Numbered from the stretch's first letter, positions 42,801 to 54,245 are shown. The stretch is 64,000 bases of DNA from Streptomyces antnestii (GCF_004005495.1 NZ_RZYA01000001.1:248001-312000), one strand, 5' to 3'. Notes: generated by a model from the letters alone, not told the origin. Translations and numbers: made by a program.

Positions 42801-44108
42801 TCAGCCGGGCCCGGTGGCGACCGGGAGTGCCTTCACGCCGTTGATGAAGTTCGACACCAGCCGCCGCGCCGGTCCCGCCGGTTCGAGGACCGGCAGCGCC
42901 CGGCAGGTCTCCTCGTACAGCACCCGCAGCTGCAGGCGTGCGAAGTGGGCGCCCAGGCAGACGTGCGGGCCGTCCCCGAAGGAGACGTGGGGGTTGGGGG
43001 AGCGGTCCAGGTCCAGGCGGTGCGGGTCGGTGAAGACGCGCTCGTCGTGGTTAGCGGAGGCGTGGAACACGACGACCTTGTCGCCCGCCCGGATACGACA
43101 GCCCGCGAGGACGGTGTCGCGGGCCGCGGTGCGGCGGAACGTGAGCACCGGCGGATGACGGCGCAGGAGTTCGTCCACCGCTGTCGACATGTCGGCCTTC
43201 CCGGCGCGCAGTCTCTCGTACGCGCCCGGGGCGCGGGCCAGCTCCAGGAGGCCGCCGGGGGCCGCGCTGCGCACCGTGTCGTTGCCCGCGACCGTCAGCA
43301 GGAAGAAGAACATCTCCAGCTCGGCCGGCGTCAGATCGGGGTCTGTGGCCAGGGCCGTCATGACGTCGTCCGCCGGGTGGGCCCGCTTGTGCGCGGCGAG
43401 CGAGCGCGCGTACGCGAACATGTCGGCGAGCATCGCCGGTGAGCGCGGGTTGACCGGTCTGCCGTCGGCGTCGAGGACCGGCCCGCCCGCCTCGGCGGCC
43501 TCGGCAGCCTCATCGGGGTCCTGGTAGCCGATGACGCGCCGCGTCCAGTGCAGGAGCAGGCCCCGGTCGGAGTGCGGGACGCCGAGGAGGTCGGACAGGT
43601 TCAGGAGGGCGTAGTCGTCGGTGACGGCCGAGACGAGGTCGACGGCGGGGCCGGGGGCCGCGAGGGCCGCCGTGAGCAGGGTGCGCGCGCGTGCGCGGGC
43701 CAGCGCGGCGAAGCGGTCCACGCGGCGTGGGGTGAAGGCGCGGCTCACCAGGCGCCGCAGCCGGCCGTGCCCCGGCGGGTCCTGGTTGAGCATCATCGAG
43801 CGGATGAACGGCAGGTCCGCCGGGTCCGGGTCACGGATCTGCGTCGCGCCCAGACACGACGAGTACGTGGCCGCGTCCTTGAGGACGCGGACCACGTCGG
43901 CATGACGGGTGACCGCCCAGAACCCGGGCCCTGCGGGCCAGCCGAGCACCTCCGGCTCCGCCTGCCAGGCGACCGGATGGTGGTCGCGGAGCGTGCGGTA
44001 GCTGTCGTGGGGGATGCCGCGCGCGTACTGGCGGGGATCAAAAACGTCGGGGAGGTCTCCGAGGTAGGGGACCCCGGGTACGTCGTGCGCCCCGCGCGCC
44101 TCCGTCAT
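42801..44108 (-). CDS. Cytochrome P450 (CYP124/125/142-like)
   Basis: 435 aa from ATG 44108, overlapping the hydrolase stop. I-helix LTVAGNDTVRSA (usual AGxDTT, here DTV), ExxR in VDELLRRHPP, and the heme loop FGDGPHVCLGAHFARL are all present. The block RSMMLNQDPPGHGRLRRLVS and LGATQIRDPDPADLPF resemble actinobacterial P450s of the lipid/sterol omega-hydroxylase group, so a branched lipid or steroid substrate is plausible. The much longer upstream open frame (to 45341) is a shadow of other genes. No ferredoxin gene is adjacent. Confidence 0.92.
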   Translation of the reverse strand: MTEARGAHDVPGVPYLGDLPDVFDPRQYARGIPHDSYRTLRDHHPVAWQAEPEVLGWPAGPGFWAVTRHADVVRVLKDAATYSSCLGATQIRDPDPADLPFIRSMMLNQDPPGHGRLRRLVSRAFTPRRVDRFAALARARARTLLTAALAAPGPAVDLVSAVTDDYALLNLSDLLGVPHSDRGLLLHWTRRVIGYQDPDEAAEAAEAGGPVLDADGRPVNPRSPAMLADMFAYARSLAAHKRAHPADDVMTALATDPDLTPAELEMFFFLLTVAGNDTVRSAAPGGLLELARAPGAYERLRAGKADMSTAVDELLRRHPPVLTFRRTAARDTVLAGCRIRAGDKVVVFHASANHDERVFTDPHRLDLDRSPNPHVSFGDGPHVCLGAHFARLQLRVLYEETCRALPVLEPAGPARRLVSNFINGVKALPVATGPG

Positions 44109-44887
44109 ACGTGCGGTCCGTCCGCCCGCAGGAAGTCCTCCACCGTCCGGATCAGGGCGAGCGGTGTCTCGTCCATCGCGTAGTGCCCGCACGCGGGGAG
44201 TTCGGCCAGCTCGGCGCGGGCGTACCAGTCCATCCAGGTGGCGCGCATCAGGTCCGCGGAGAGCGCCGGGTCGAGCGCCCCGGTGACGGCGAGCGCGGGG
44301 ACCGTGGCGCCCTCCACCCGGTCGTGGAAGTCCTCGCCCGCCCACGAGTCCAGATAGGCCCGGAACGCCTTCGCGTCGCTGACCGCCACGGACCGCTCCA
44401 CCATGCGGTCGAGCCAGGCGGCGGGCCGGGTCCCGCCGGTCGTGATGTCGAGGATGGCGCGGCGGTTCTCCGGGGTGTGGGCCGCGCCCGCGAAGAGCTC
44501 CCACTGCTCGGGCGGCAGCGGCAGCCCGGACGCGGGGACCGGGGAGACGCCGACCAGCCTGCGCAGCCGGTGCGGCGCGAGGGCCAGGATCCGCTGGGCG
44601 ACGCTCCCGCCCATCGAGTGCCCGATCACCGAGAAGCGCTCCCAGCCGAGCCGGTCCGCCAGTTCGATCACATCGGCCGCACTCTCCGCCGTCGTGTACG
44701 TACCGCCCGCGTCCCGGGCCCCGCCGTAGCCCCGCAGGTCCACAAGGGCGTACTCGAACGCGGAGCGGTCGAGGTCGGGGACCACCGGGGCGTACGCGCC
44801 ACGGTCCGCGAACCAGCCGTGCACGGCGACGACCTTGTGCGGTCCCGAGCCGTGCAGTTCGTGAGGGAGGACGAAGGAGGAGGCCAC
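44105..44887 (-). CDS. Alpha/beta hydrolase
   Basis: 260 aa from GTG 44887; AGGAG lies 5 bases upstream. Fold marks: VVAVHGWFADRGAYAPVVPD (oxyanion region HGW), nucleophile elbow VIGHSMGGSVAQ, the acid in LAVTGALDPALSADL, and the histidine in ACGHYAMDETPLAL. Substrate unknown. The gene overlaps the P450 start by four bases (ATGA), so the two are translated together; an ester or lactone linked to the P450 substrate is a reasonable guess. Confidence 0.9.
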   Translation of the reverse strand: MASSFVLPHELHGSGPHKVVAVHGWFADRGAYAPVVPDLDRSAFEYALVDLRGYGGARDAGGTYTTAESAADVIELADRLGWERFSVIGHSMGGSVAQRILALAPHRLRRLVGVSPVPASGLPLPPEQWELFAGAAHTPENRRAILDITTGGTRPAAWLDRMVERSVAVSDAKAFRAYLDSWAGEDFHDRVEGATVPALAVTGALDPALSADLMRATWMDWYARAELAELPACGHYAMDETPLALIRTVEDFLRADGPHV

Positions 44888-45078
44888 AGTGACTCCTGTC
44901 GGGTCGGGGTCCGTACGGTCCCGTGGGGTCGCGCGCGCCCGCGCAGCCCCACGGTGGCGCGGTGCCCCCGGGTCGCACAAGGGCGCGCGGCGGCATCGGG
45001 GACAATGAAAGTCCGAACCGGGCGCCGCCGCGAGTGGCCGTATCCGGCCGACCGTCACGACGCAGGAGACCAGGCCCG

Positions 45079-45972
45079 TTGTCCCAGAAGCGCGAAACCC
45101 GACCCGCGGCGTCCGACTCTTCGGGCCCCGACGACCGTTCGGGCCCCGACACCGCGCCGGAGGCCGGGCACCGCCGCCGTCTCGACCTGCGCGCCGACTG
45201 CGAGAACTGCTTCGGCCTGTGCTGTGTCGCGCTGCCGTTCGCCAGGTCCTCCGACTTCGCCGCGAACAAGCCCGCCGGGCAGCCGTGCCGCAACCTCCAG
45301 GACGACTTCCGCTGCGGCGTCCACGCCACGCTCCGCGACAAGGGCTACCAGGGCTGTACGGTCTTCGACTGCTTCGGCGCCGGCCAGCAGGTGTCCCAGG
45401 TGACGTTCGGCGGCGAGGACTGGCGTACGTCCAAGAGGGTCGGGCGCGGGATGTTCGACGTCTTCCCCGTCATGCGCCAACTGCACGAACTGCTCTGGTA
45501 CTTGACGGAGGCGCTGGAGCTGGAGCGGGCCCGCCCGGCGCACCAGGAGGTACGGCGCGCACTCGACGGGATCGAGGAACTCACCCGAGCGGACGCCGCC
45601 ACCCTCGCCGCCGCCGACGTGCCCGCCCTGCGCGCCGAGGTCAGCGAGACACTCCTCAAGGTCAGCGAACTCGTCCGCGCTGCCGTGCCGGGCCGCAAGA
45701 AGAACCACCGGGGCGCCGACCTGATGGGCGCCCGCCTCAAGGGTGCGAACCTGCGGGGTGCCAACCTGCGCGGCGCCTATCTGATCGCCGCCGACCTCAC
45801 CGGTGCCGACCTGCGCGAGGCCGACCTCATCGGCGCCGACCTCCGTGACGCACGCGTGGCGGGCGCCGATCTGACCGGCAGCCTCTTCCTCACGCAGGCC
45901 CAGGTCAACGCGGCCCGCGGCGACGGCTCGACCCGCATCCCGGCCACCCTGAGCCGCCCGGCGCACTGGTAG
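45079..45972 (+). CDS. Pentapeptide-repeat protein with N-terminal cysteine-rich domain
   Basis: 297 aa from a proposed TTG at 45079 (AGGAGA ~11 bases upstream); the frame is open further upstream but without codon bias. Residues ~40-110 contain a cysteine cluster, CENCFGLCCVALPF, QPCRNLQDDFRCGVH and GCTVFDCFGAGQQ, which could bind iron or zinc. A helical middle follows. Near the C-terminus pentapeptide repeats A(D/N)LxG occur (KGANLRGANLRGAYL, TGADLREADLIGADLRDA). Such quadrilateral beta-helices can mimic DNA or bind partners; no target is indicated here. The combination of the cysteine domain and repeats recurs in Streptomyces. Confidence 0.8.
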   Translation: MSQKRETRPAASDSSGPDDRSGPDTAPEAGHRRRLDLRADCENCFGLCCVALPFARSSDFAANKPAGQPCRNLQDDFRCGVHATLRDKGYQGCTVFDCFGAGQQVSQVTFGGEDWRTSKRVGRGMFDVFPVMRQLHELLWYLTEALELERARPAHQEVRRALDGIEELTRADAATLAAADVPALRAEVSETLLKVSELVRAAVPGRKKNHRGADLMGARLKGANLRGANLRGAYLIAADLTGADLREADLIGADLRDARVAGADLTGSLFLTQAQVNAARGDGSTRIPATLSRPAHW

Positions 45973-46163
45973 CGACTCCGTCCCGGGCACGGCACCCCGG
46001 TGTGCGCGAGGGTCACGTTGTCGCCGCGGATCCCCTTCTCCCGGGCGGGCCCGCGCCCCCGAGGCCGCCCCCTCTACCCCGTCCGGGCGGCCCTCAGGCG
46101 TCCGTTCACGCGATGGTGCGATCATGTGCCGCCGTCCGGATGCCCGTCGCGGACCACGGGTAG

Positions 46164-48434
<2,271 letters not shown>

Positions 48435-48456
48435 GGCTGTGGCCGGGAGGTGGGCC

Positions 48457-49047
48457 ATGGAACAGACCGCGTTGCGCCCCAAGTCGATGCCCGGAGCTCC
48501 GAGGCGTGAGGCGCCGGCCGTCCGGGGAAACGGTTCGGGGGGCCGTCGCCCGCACGCGGCGCGGCGCCGCGGCAAACGCCTCGTCACGCTGTTGTTCGGC
48601 CTGCTGGTCGGGGTGGTGCTCGTCCTGTCGGGCGTCGGCCTCGGCACGGTAGGGGCCACCGTCATAGGGATGAGCAAGCTGGCCGAGGTGCAGCAGCACA
48701 TGGGGGTGGCACCGCGGCCTCCGTCGCCCGCGCCTTCCGTGGCTCCTACGGGGCTGCCGTCGCCGTCGGCCCGCCCGCTGCGGGCGACACTCGGCGTCGA
48801 GGCGGTGGACGCGCCCAACGGGGCGGGGGCGCTGGTCGTCGGCGTGCACGTACCGGGCCCCGGCTACACCGCCGGCCTTGTACGGGGCGATGTACTGGTC
48901 GCCGTCGACGGGACGCGGATTGACTCGGCGGCCGGCCTCGCGCGGGCGGTGGAGGCCGCGCGTGCGGGCCGCGCGGTCACGCTGACGGTCCGGCACATGT
49001 CGGGTGCACACCAGGTGCTGTCCGCGACTCCCGGAGTGGTGGTGTAG
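48457..49047 (+). CDS. PDZ-domain membrane protein
   Basis: 196 aa from ATG 48457, with GGGAGGTG upstream; ATG 48421 in frame is less well placed. A basic, disordered N-terminus (to about residue 45) leads into one transmembrane helix (TLLFGLLVGVVLVLSGVGLG), then a Pro/Ser linker, and a PDZ domain (LRATLGVEAVDAPNGAGALV, GPGYTAGLVRGDVLVAVDGT, AVEAARAGRAVTLTV). With the basic N-terminus inside, the PDZ domain would lie outside the membrane. There is no protease domain, so it may be an adaptor. It starts 22 bases after geosmin synthase. Confidence 0.85.
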   Translation: MEQTALRPKSMPGAPRREAPAVRGNGSGGRRPHAARRRGKRLVTLLFGLLVGVVLVLSGVGLGTVGATVIGMSKLAEVQQHMGVAPRPPSPAPSVAPTGLPSPSARPLRATLGVEAVDAPNGAGALVVGVHVPGPGYTAGLVRGDVLVAVDGTRIDSAAGLARAVEAARAGRAVTLTVRHMSGAHQVLSATPGVVV

Positions 49048-49072
49048 CCGGGTGGCCGGTCACACGACCCGG
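49048..49072. terminator. Short hairpin between convergent PDZ and metallophosphoesterase genes
   Basis: CCGGGT pairs with ACCCGG around 13 bases, immediately after the PDZ stop and overlapping the end of the opposite gene. Stability is modest. Confidence 0.35.
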
Positions 49073-49845
49073 AAGTGCGTCGTCAGGCGGTGCTCGTCGT
49101 CGAGGATGTGGAAGGCGAGCCCGACCGGGGCGTCACGGTCCGCCACTCCCTCGCCTTCCCAGGGCAGCCGCAGCGTCCACGTCACGCCCGGGCCGACCAC
49201 GAGGGGCCGTCCCGCGAACACGGTGGCGGCCGGGGTGTGCGCGTGCCCGGTGATGACCCCGGCGATCTGCGGTCGCCGTTCCAGAAGGGAGGCGAGCCGC
49301 TGTGGCTGCTGCAACTGGTAGGCGTCGGGCAGCGGGTGGTGCAGCGCCACCGGCGGGTGGTGGAAGGCGAGCAGGACCGGCGTCCCGCCTTCGAGCTCGT
49401 CGAGTTCGTCGAGTTCGTCGAGGGTGCCCTCCAGCCAGCCGTACGTCTCCTCGTCGAGCAGGCCCTCGTCGGCGCCCGGAATGCTGGAGTCGCACATGAG
49501 GACCATGGCGTCGCCCACGCGGTGGGCGCGGTTGACGGGCCCTTCCGACGCCGGTTCGCGCAGCAGGGCCTTGCGGTAGGGCGCACGGCTGTCGTGGTTG
49601 CCGGGGCAGGGGAGTACGGGGAAGGGGAGGGCGGAGGTGTGGGGGCCGGTGCCGTGGAGGCCGAGCAGTGCGGCGGCCTCCTCGTACTCCGGCTCGGCGC
49701 CGTGGTCGGCGATGTCGCCGGTGACGAGGAGCGCGTCCGGCGGGATCGGGAGCGCGCGCAGGTGGTCGATGACGCGGCGGGCGCGCTCCGTGGCGCGCGG
49801 GGTTCCGTCGAGGTGCAGGTCGCTGATCTGGGCCAGCACAAGCAT
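49060..49845 (-). CDS. Metallophosphoesterase (CpdA-type)
   Basis: 261 aa. All calcineurin-like motifs are present in order: LAQISDLHLDG, ALLVTGDIADHGA, LPCPGNHDSR, LLAFHHPPV and ITGHAHTPA. The overall layout follows class III cyclic-nucleotide phosphodiesterases (CpdA), though activity on cAMP is by family only. A local ELDELDELE repeat at about residue 145 comes from GTCGAGTTC-type trinucleotide repeats. It diverges from the M24 peptidase gene across an AT-richer intergenic region. Confidence 0.92.
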   Translation of the reverse strand: MLVLAQISDLHLDGTPRATERARRVIDHLRALPIPPDALLVTGDIADHGAEPEYEEAAALLGLHGTGPHTSALPFPVLPCPGNHDSRAPYRKALLREPASEGPVNRAHRVGDAMVLMCDSSIPGADEGLLDEETYGWLEGTLDELDELDELEGGTPVLLAFHHPPVALHHPLPDAYQLQQPQRLASLLERRPQIAGVITGHAHTPAATVFAGRPLVVGPGVTWTLRLPWEGEGVADRDAPVGLAFHILDDEHRLTTHFRVV

Positions 49846-49882
49846 GGGCGTGCGTCCTCCGGAACTGGTGATTAATGGATGA

Positions 49883-49930
49883 CGCTGATCTAAGCATTAG
49901 TTGTAATGGTTGATCAACACCTGGGCATTA
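49883..49930. promoter_or_regulatory. AT-rich divergent control region with GTTGATCAAC palindrome
   Basis: Between the divergent metallophosphoesterase and M24 peptidase genes the sequence turns AT-rich. It contains a perfect 10-bp palindrome GTTGATCAAC (49909-49918) flanked by two copies of GCATTAG. This is a plausible promoter/operator zone; no regulator can be named. Confidence 0.45.
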
Positions 49931-50061
49931 GTGCGTGGGTGGGGGCGGGGGCGGCGCGGTTGCCGGAACGGACTCGCGTCAGGCCCGGCGGACGGGCAGG
50001 ATGCTGCCCGTACGTCCCGTTCGGAGAAGCACCGTTCAGTTCGGCACACTCGGAGGACCGG

Positions 50062-51186
50062 ATGACCGCCACGCCCCCGCCGTTCACGGCGGACGACTAC
50101 AAGGCCCGCATGGAGCGCGCCGCCCGGTCCGCGGCCGACGCGGGGCTCGCCGGAGTCCTGGTGGCCCCCGGCCCCGACATGGTCTGGCTCACCGGTTACG
50201 CGCCCACCGCCGCCACCGAACGCCTCACGCTGCTCGTCCTCGCCCCCGGCCAGGACCCTGTCCTCGTCGTGCCCACCCTGGAGGCACCGGACGCCGCCGC
50301 GGCGGCGGGAGCCCCGGCCCTCACCCTGCGGGACTGGACCGACGGCAAGGACCCGTACGCGGTGACCGCGCCCCTGCTCGGCACCTCCGGACGCTTCGGC
50401 ATCAGCGACAACGCGTGGGCGATGCACCTGATCGGCCTGCAGAAGACGCTTCCCGACACCTCGTACGCCTCCCTCACCGAGGCCCTGCCGATGCTGCGCG
50501 CGGTCAAGGACGCGGCCGAACTCGAACGGCTCGCCGCCGCGGGCGAGGCGGCCGACGCCACGTACGAGGAGATCAAGAAGGTGTCCTTCGCGGGGCGCCG
50601 GGAGACCGACGTCGCGGGTGATCTCGCCGATCTACTGCGGCAGTTCGGGCACTCCCAGGTCGACTTCACCGTCGTCGGATCGGGACCGAACGGCGCCAAC
50701 CCGCACCACGAGGCGGGCGAGCGCGTCATCGAGGACGGCGACATGGTCGTCCTCGACTTCGGCGGCCTCAAATACGGCTACGGCTCCGACACCTCCCGCA
50801 CCGTGCACGTCGGCGAGCCGACCGACGAGGAGCGGCGCGTCCACGACATCGTGCGCGAGGCGCAGGCGGCGGGCTGCGCGGCGGTCAGGCCCGGCGCCGC
50901 CTGCCAGGACGTCGACCGCGCCGCCCGCGCGGTGATCACCGAGTTCGGCTACGGCCAGTACTTCATCCACCGCACCGGACACGGCATCGGCGTCACCACC
51001 CATGAACCGCCCTACATGATCGAGGGCGAGGAACAGCCCCTGGTCCCCGGAATGTGCTTCTCGGTGGAACCGGGCATCTACCTGCCGGGCCGGTTCGGCG
51101 TACGGATCGAGGACATCGTGACGGTCACCGAGGACGGCGGGCGACGGCTGAACAGCACGTCGCGGGACATGGCGATCGTGAGCTAG
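50062..51186 (+). CDS. Aminopeptidase P family protein (M24)
   Basis: 374 aa from ATG 50062 with GGAGGACCGG. The C-terminal pita-bread domain has all five metal ligands: Asp in MVVLDFGG, Asp in YGSDTSRT, His in HRTGHGIGVTTHE, Glu in FSVEPGIYLPG and Glu in VRIEDIVTV. The N-terminal creatinase-like domain (GVLVAPGPDMVWLTGYAP) sits before it. It is probably a cytoplasmic Xaa-Pro peptidase. The phosphotransferase gene follows after 3 bases. Confidence 0.93.
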   Translation: MTATPPPFTADDYKARMERAARSAADAGLAGVLVAPGPDMVWLTGYAPTAATERLTLLVLAPGQDPVLVVPTLEAPDAAAAAGAPALTLRDWTDGKDPYAVTAPLLGTSGRFGISDNAWAMHLIGLQKTLPDTSYASLTEALPMLRAVKDAAELERLAAAGEAADATYEEIKKVSFAGRRETDVAGDLADLLRQFGHSQVDFTVVGSGPNGANPHHEAGERVIEDGDMVVLDFGGLKYGYGSDTSRTVHVGEPTDEERRVHDIVREAQAAGCAAVRPGAACQDVDRAARAVITEFGYGQYFIHRTGHGIGVTTHEPPYMIEGEEQPLVPGMCFSVEPGIYLPGRFGVRIEDIVTVTEDGGRRLNSTSRDMAIVS

Positions 51187-51189
51187 GGC

Positions 51190-52116
51190 ATGTCCGACGC
51201 GCCGCGGCCCACCCAGGACACCGTCCACAGACTGCTGGGCACCCTCTTCCCCGACGGCGGACGCCTCGAGGTCGCCCCCGTCACCGAGGGTGGCGACCAC
51301 TCCACCTGGTGGGCCGGCACCCGCTATGTGCTGAGGTTCGCCCTGGACGCGCCCTCGTCCGCCCGGATGCGCCGCGAGATCAGGCTCAGGGACCTCGTGC
51401 GCCAGCACGTCGGCGTCGCCGTGCCGGCCAGCCTCGCGTCCGGCGAGTGGACGAGCGGCCTCACGTACACCCTCGACACCCGCCTCCAGGGTGCGTCGGG
51501 AGACGCCGTCGACGTCACGGCGGCCGGCGAGGAGGATCTGGCGGGGCTGCTCGGCGGGCTTCGGGCGGTGCCCGCCGCGCGGGCCGAAACCCTCGGCCTC
51601 AGGAGGACGCCGCCGCGTTCCCTCGACGTACTGCGCAGGGAGGCGGGGAGGGCGGCCGAACGCCTGGGCGCCGACGGGGAGTTCGAGCCGGCCCGGCTCG
51701 CGCAGTTCACCGCGCACGCCGCGGCCCAGCTCGCCCCGCAGCCCGGCGCCGTCGTGGTCCACCACGACCTCAAGGGCGAGCACCTGACCGTGACCCCCGA
51801 CGGCCGGGTACGGGGTGCCCTCGACTGGGCCGACGCCGTCATCGGCGACCCGGCCGAGGACATCGCGGGCCTCGCCGTCGCCGTCGGCTCCCGCGCCGCC
51901 GTCCGCGCGGCGACCCTCGCCGGTTACGGCGCCCGCGCGAGCCTGCGCGGCCTGTGGCTGGCCCGCTGCGACACCCTCGTACGCCTCGCAGGGCGTCTGT
52001 ACGGCACGGACGACAGCCCCCTGCCGCTGCTGCGCACCCAACTGGACCGCGCGTGGGAGGCGATCCTCCTCGAACTGGTCACAGAACTCTCCGACAAGGA
52101 CCCTGACCTCAGCTGA
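51190..52116 (+). CDS. Aminoglycoside-phosphotransferase-like kinase
   Basis: 308 aa. The APH/choline-kinase fold shows a catalytic loop VVVHHDLKGEHLTV (Asp of HxD, Lys/His near) and the metal motif GALDWADAVIGDPAEDIAGL. The N-lobe (GGDHSTWWAGTRYVLRF) lacks an obvious canonical Lys-Glu pair. Substrate is unknown; drug resistance is not implied. Only 3 bases separate it from the M24 peptidase gene, so they form one transcript. Its 3' end runs into a GACC/GGCC tandem repeat. Confidence 0.85.
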   Translation: MSDAPRPTQDTVHRLLGTLFPDGGRLEVAPVTEGGDHSTWWAGTRYVLRFALDAPSSARMRREIRLRDLVRQHVGVAVPASLASGEWTSGLTYTLDTRLQGASGDAVDVTAAGEEDLAGLLGGLRAVPAARAETLGLRRTPPRSLDVLRREAGRAAERLGADGEFEPARLAQFTAHAAAQLAPQPGAVVVHHDLKGEHLTVTPDGRVRGALDWADAVIGDPAEDIAGLAVAVGSRAAVRAATLAGYGARASLRGLWLARCDTLVRLAGRLYGTDDSPLPLLRTQLDRAWEAILLELVTELSDKDPDLS

Positions 52117-52312
52117 CCGACCGACCGGCCGACCGGCTGACCGACCGACCGACCGGCCGACCGGCCGACCGGCTGATCGACCGACCGACCGGCTGGCTGA
52201 CCGGCCGACCGGCTGACCGGCCGACCGGCTGGCTGACCGGCCGACCGGCTGGCCGATCGCCCGGCTGACCGACCGGCCGGCTGGCCGCCCGCCCGCCCGG
52301 CTGGCCGGGCGT
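52112..52312. repeat. 200-bp low-complexity array of 4-bp units (GACC/GGCC/GGCT)
   Basis: From the stop of the phosphotransferase the sequence is almost only GACC, GGCC, GGCT and related tetranucleotides (e.g. GACCGACCGACCGGCCGACC). It fills the gap before the convergent treZ gene and can fold into many alternative GC hairpins, so it may act as a terminator region. Confidence 0.85.
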
Positions 52313-52344
52313 CGGGGCGGCCCGCGACCCTACGGCCCAGGACC

Positions 52345-54093
52345 CTACGGTCCGACCAGTACCGCGCAGGACTCCGGCGGGACCGTGAGCAGGCCGTCCT
52401 CGGCCGGCAGGCCCACCGGCTCCCACGCGGCGAGCACCCGGTAGCCGTTCCGGCCGACCGGCACCGCCGCCGGCCTGTCCGACAGGTTCACCGCCACCCG
52501 CAGATCACCCCGCCGGTACGCGATCCAGCGGGCCTCCTCGTCGTACGCCACCCGCACGGCCGCGAGGTCGGAGTCCGTCAGATCGGCGCGGCCGCGGCGC
52601 AGGGCGATCAGCTCGCGGTACCAGGCCAGCACGCGCGCGTGGTCCCCGCTGTGCGGTTCCGACCAGTCCAGGCAGGAGCGCTCCCTGGTCGCCGGGTCCT
52701 GGGGGTCGGGGATGTCGTCCTCGGCCCACCCGTGCGCCCCGAACTCCCGCCGCCTGCCCTTGCGTACGGCCTCGGCGAGGGCCGGGTCCGTGTGGTCGGT
52801 GAAGAACTGCCACGGGGTGCCGGCGCCCCACTCCTCGCCCATGAACAGCATCGGCGTGAACGGCCCGGTCAGGACCAGCGTCGCCGCACACGCGAGAAGC
52901 CCCGGCGAGTGGGTCGCGGAGAGCCGGTCGCCCTGCGCGCGGTTGCCGATCTGGTCGTGGGTCTGGGCGTAGCCGAGCAGCCGGTGCGCGGGCGTGCGGC
53001 TGCGGTCGATGGGGCGCCCGTGGTGGCGGCCCCGGAACGACGAGTACGTGCCGTCGTGGAAGTAGCCCCGGGTCAGGGTCTTGGCGAGGGCGGCCATCGG
53101 CGCCTTCGCGAAGTCCGCGTAGTAGCCCTGGGACTCGCCCGTCACCGCCGTGTGCAGGGCGTGGTGGAAGTCGTCGCTCCACTGCGCCTGGAGTCCGAGG
53201 CCGCCGTGGGTGCGCGGGGTGATCAGGCGAGGGTCGCCGAGGTCCGACTCGCCGACTAGGAACAACGGCCTGCCCTGCTCCTCGGCCAGCTCGTCCACGG
53301 CCGCCGACAGCTCCTCCAGGAAGTGGACCGCGCGCGTGTCACGCAGCGCGTGCACCGCGTCCAGGCGGAGCCCGTCGATCCGGTAGTCGCGCAGCCAGGC
53401 GAGCGCGCTGCCCACGAAGTACGCGCGCACCTCGTCGGAGCCGGGCGCGTCGAGATTGACGGCGGCGCCCCAGGGCGTGTGGTGGGTCTCGGTGAAGTAC
53501 GGCCCGAACGCGGGCAGATGGTTGCCGGAGGGGCCCAGGTGGTTCTGGACCACGTCGAGGACGACGCCGAGCCCGAGCCCGTGCGCCATGTCGACAAAAC
53601 GCTTCAGCGCCTCGGGACCCCCGTACGGCTCGTGCACGGCCCATGGGCTGACGCCCTCGTACCCCCAGCCGTGCCGCCCGGGGAACGGGCACAGCGGCAT
53701 CAGCTCCACATGCGTGACGCCCAACTCGACGAGGTGGGCCAGGTGTTCGGCCGCAGCGTCGAGCGTGCCCTCGCGCGTGTACGTTCCCACGTGCAGCTCG
53801 TACAGGACGGCGCCCGGGAGCCCGCGATCCGGCCCCGAGGGAGACCGCCACACGTACCGCCCGTGGTCCACGACCGCGCTCAGGCCGTCGGGCCCGTCCG
53901 GCTGCCGGCGGGAGCGGGGGTCGGGCAGCACCGGCCCGTCGTCGAGCGCGAACCCGTAGCGCGAGCCGTCCACGGCGTCGGCGTCACCCGCCCACCACCC
54001 CTCGCGCCCCGGGTCGCGCTCCAACGCGCGCGTGGTGTCATCGCAGTAGAGCGTGACCCGGTCGGCCTCTGGTGCCCACACCTCGAACTGCAC
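52345..54093 (-). CDS. treZ: Malto-oligosyltrehalose trehalohydrolase TreZ
   Basis: 582 aa from GTG 54093 (AAGGGGGAA upstream); ATG 54135 in frame would add 14 residues. An N-terminal CBM48-like domain (VQFEVWAPEADRVTLYCDD) precedes the GH13 barrel: VLYELHVGTYTREGTLDAAA, WGYEGVSPWAVHEPYGGPEA, YRIDGLRLDAVHAL (catalytic Asp), LFLVGESDLGDPR (acid Glu) and YAQTHDQIGNRAQGDR. TreZ releases trehalose from the maltooligosyl-trehalose made by TreY. treY and glgX lie nearby with other genes in between. Confidence 0.95.
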   Translation of the reverse strand: MQFEVWAPEADRVTLYCDDTTRALERDPGREGWWAGDADAVDGSRYGFALDDGPVLPDPRSRRQPDGPDGLSAVVDHGRYVWRSPSGPDRGLPGAVLYELHVGTYTREGTLDAAAEHLAHLVELGVTHVELMPLCPFPGRHGWGYEGVSPWAVHEPYGGPEALKRFVDMAHGLGLGVVLDVVQNHLGPSGNHLPAFGPYFTETHHTPWGAAVNLDAPGSDEVRAYFVGSALAWLRDYRIDGLRLDAVHALRDTRAVHFLEELSAAVDELAEEQGRPLFLVGESDLGDPRLITPRTHGGLGLQAQWSDDFHHALHTAVTGESQGYYADFAKAPMAALAKTLTRGYFHDGTYSSFRGRHHGRPIDRSRTPAHRLLGYAQTHDQIGNRAQGDRLSATHSPGLLACAATLVLTGPFTPMLFMGEEWGAGTPWQFFTDHTDPALAEAVRKGRRREFGAHGWAEDDIPDPQDPATRERSCLDWSEPHSGDHARVLAWYRELIALRRGRADLTDSDLAAVRVAYDEEARWIAYRRGDLRVAVNLSDRPAAVPVGRNGYRVLAAWEPVGLPAEDGLLTVPPESCAVLVGP

Positions 54094-54245
54094 GGACGGT
54101 TCCCCCTTGTCTGCCGACAGTGACGACCCGTCCATCCTGCGTCAGCGGAGATCGATCCGCTGGGATTCGCGGTGGGCCGCGCAGATTCCTCGCCGGATCA
54201 GACGCACGGACCGGCCGGGGAACCGGGGGGGTCCGGCGCCGTACC

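Noticed and set aside
42801..45341. Single 846-aa protein including the P450
   Set aside because: Only the last 435 residues are P450; the upstream part is out-of-frame reading through the hydrolase gene. The ATG at 44108 overlapping the hydrolase stop is the natural start.
51190..52116. Antibiotic resistance gene
   Set aside because: The phosphotransferase fold covers many small-molecule kinases; nothing here points to an aminoglycoside substrate or a resistance context.
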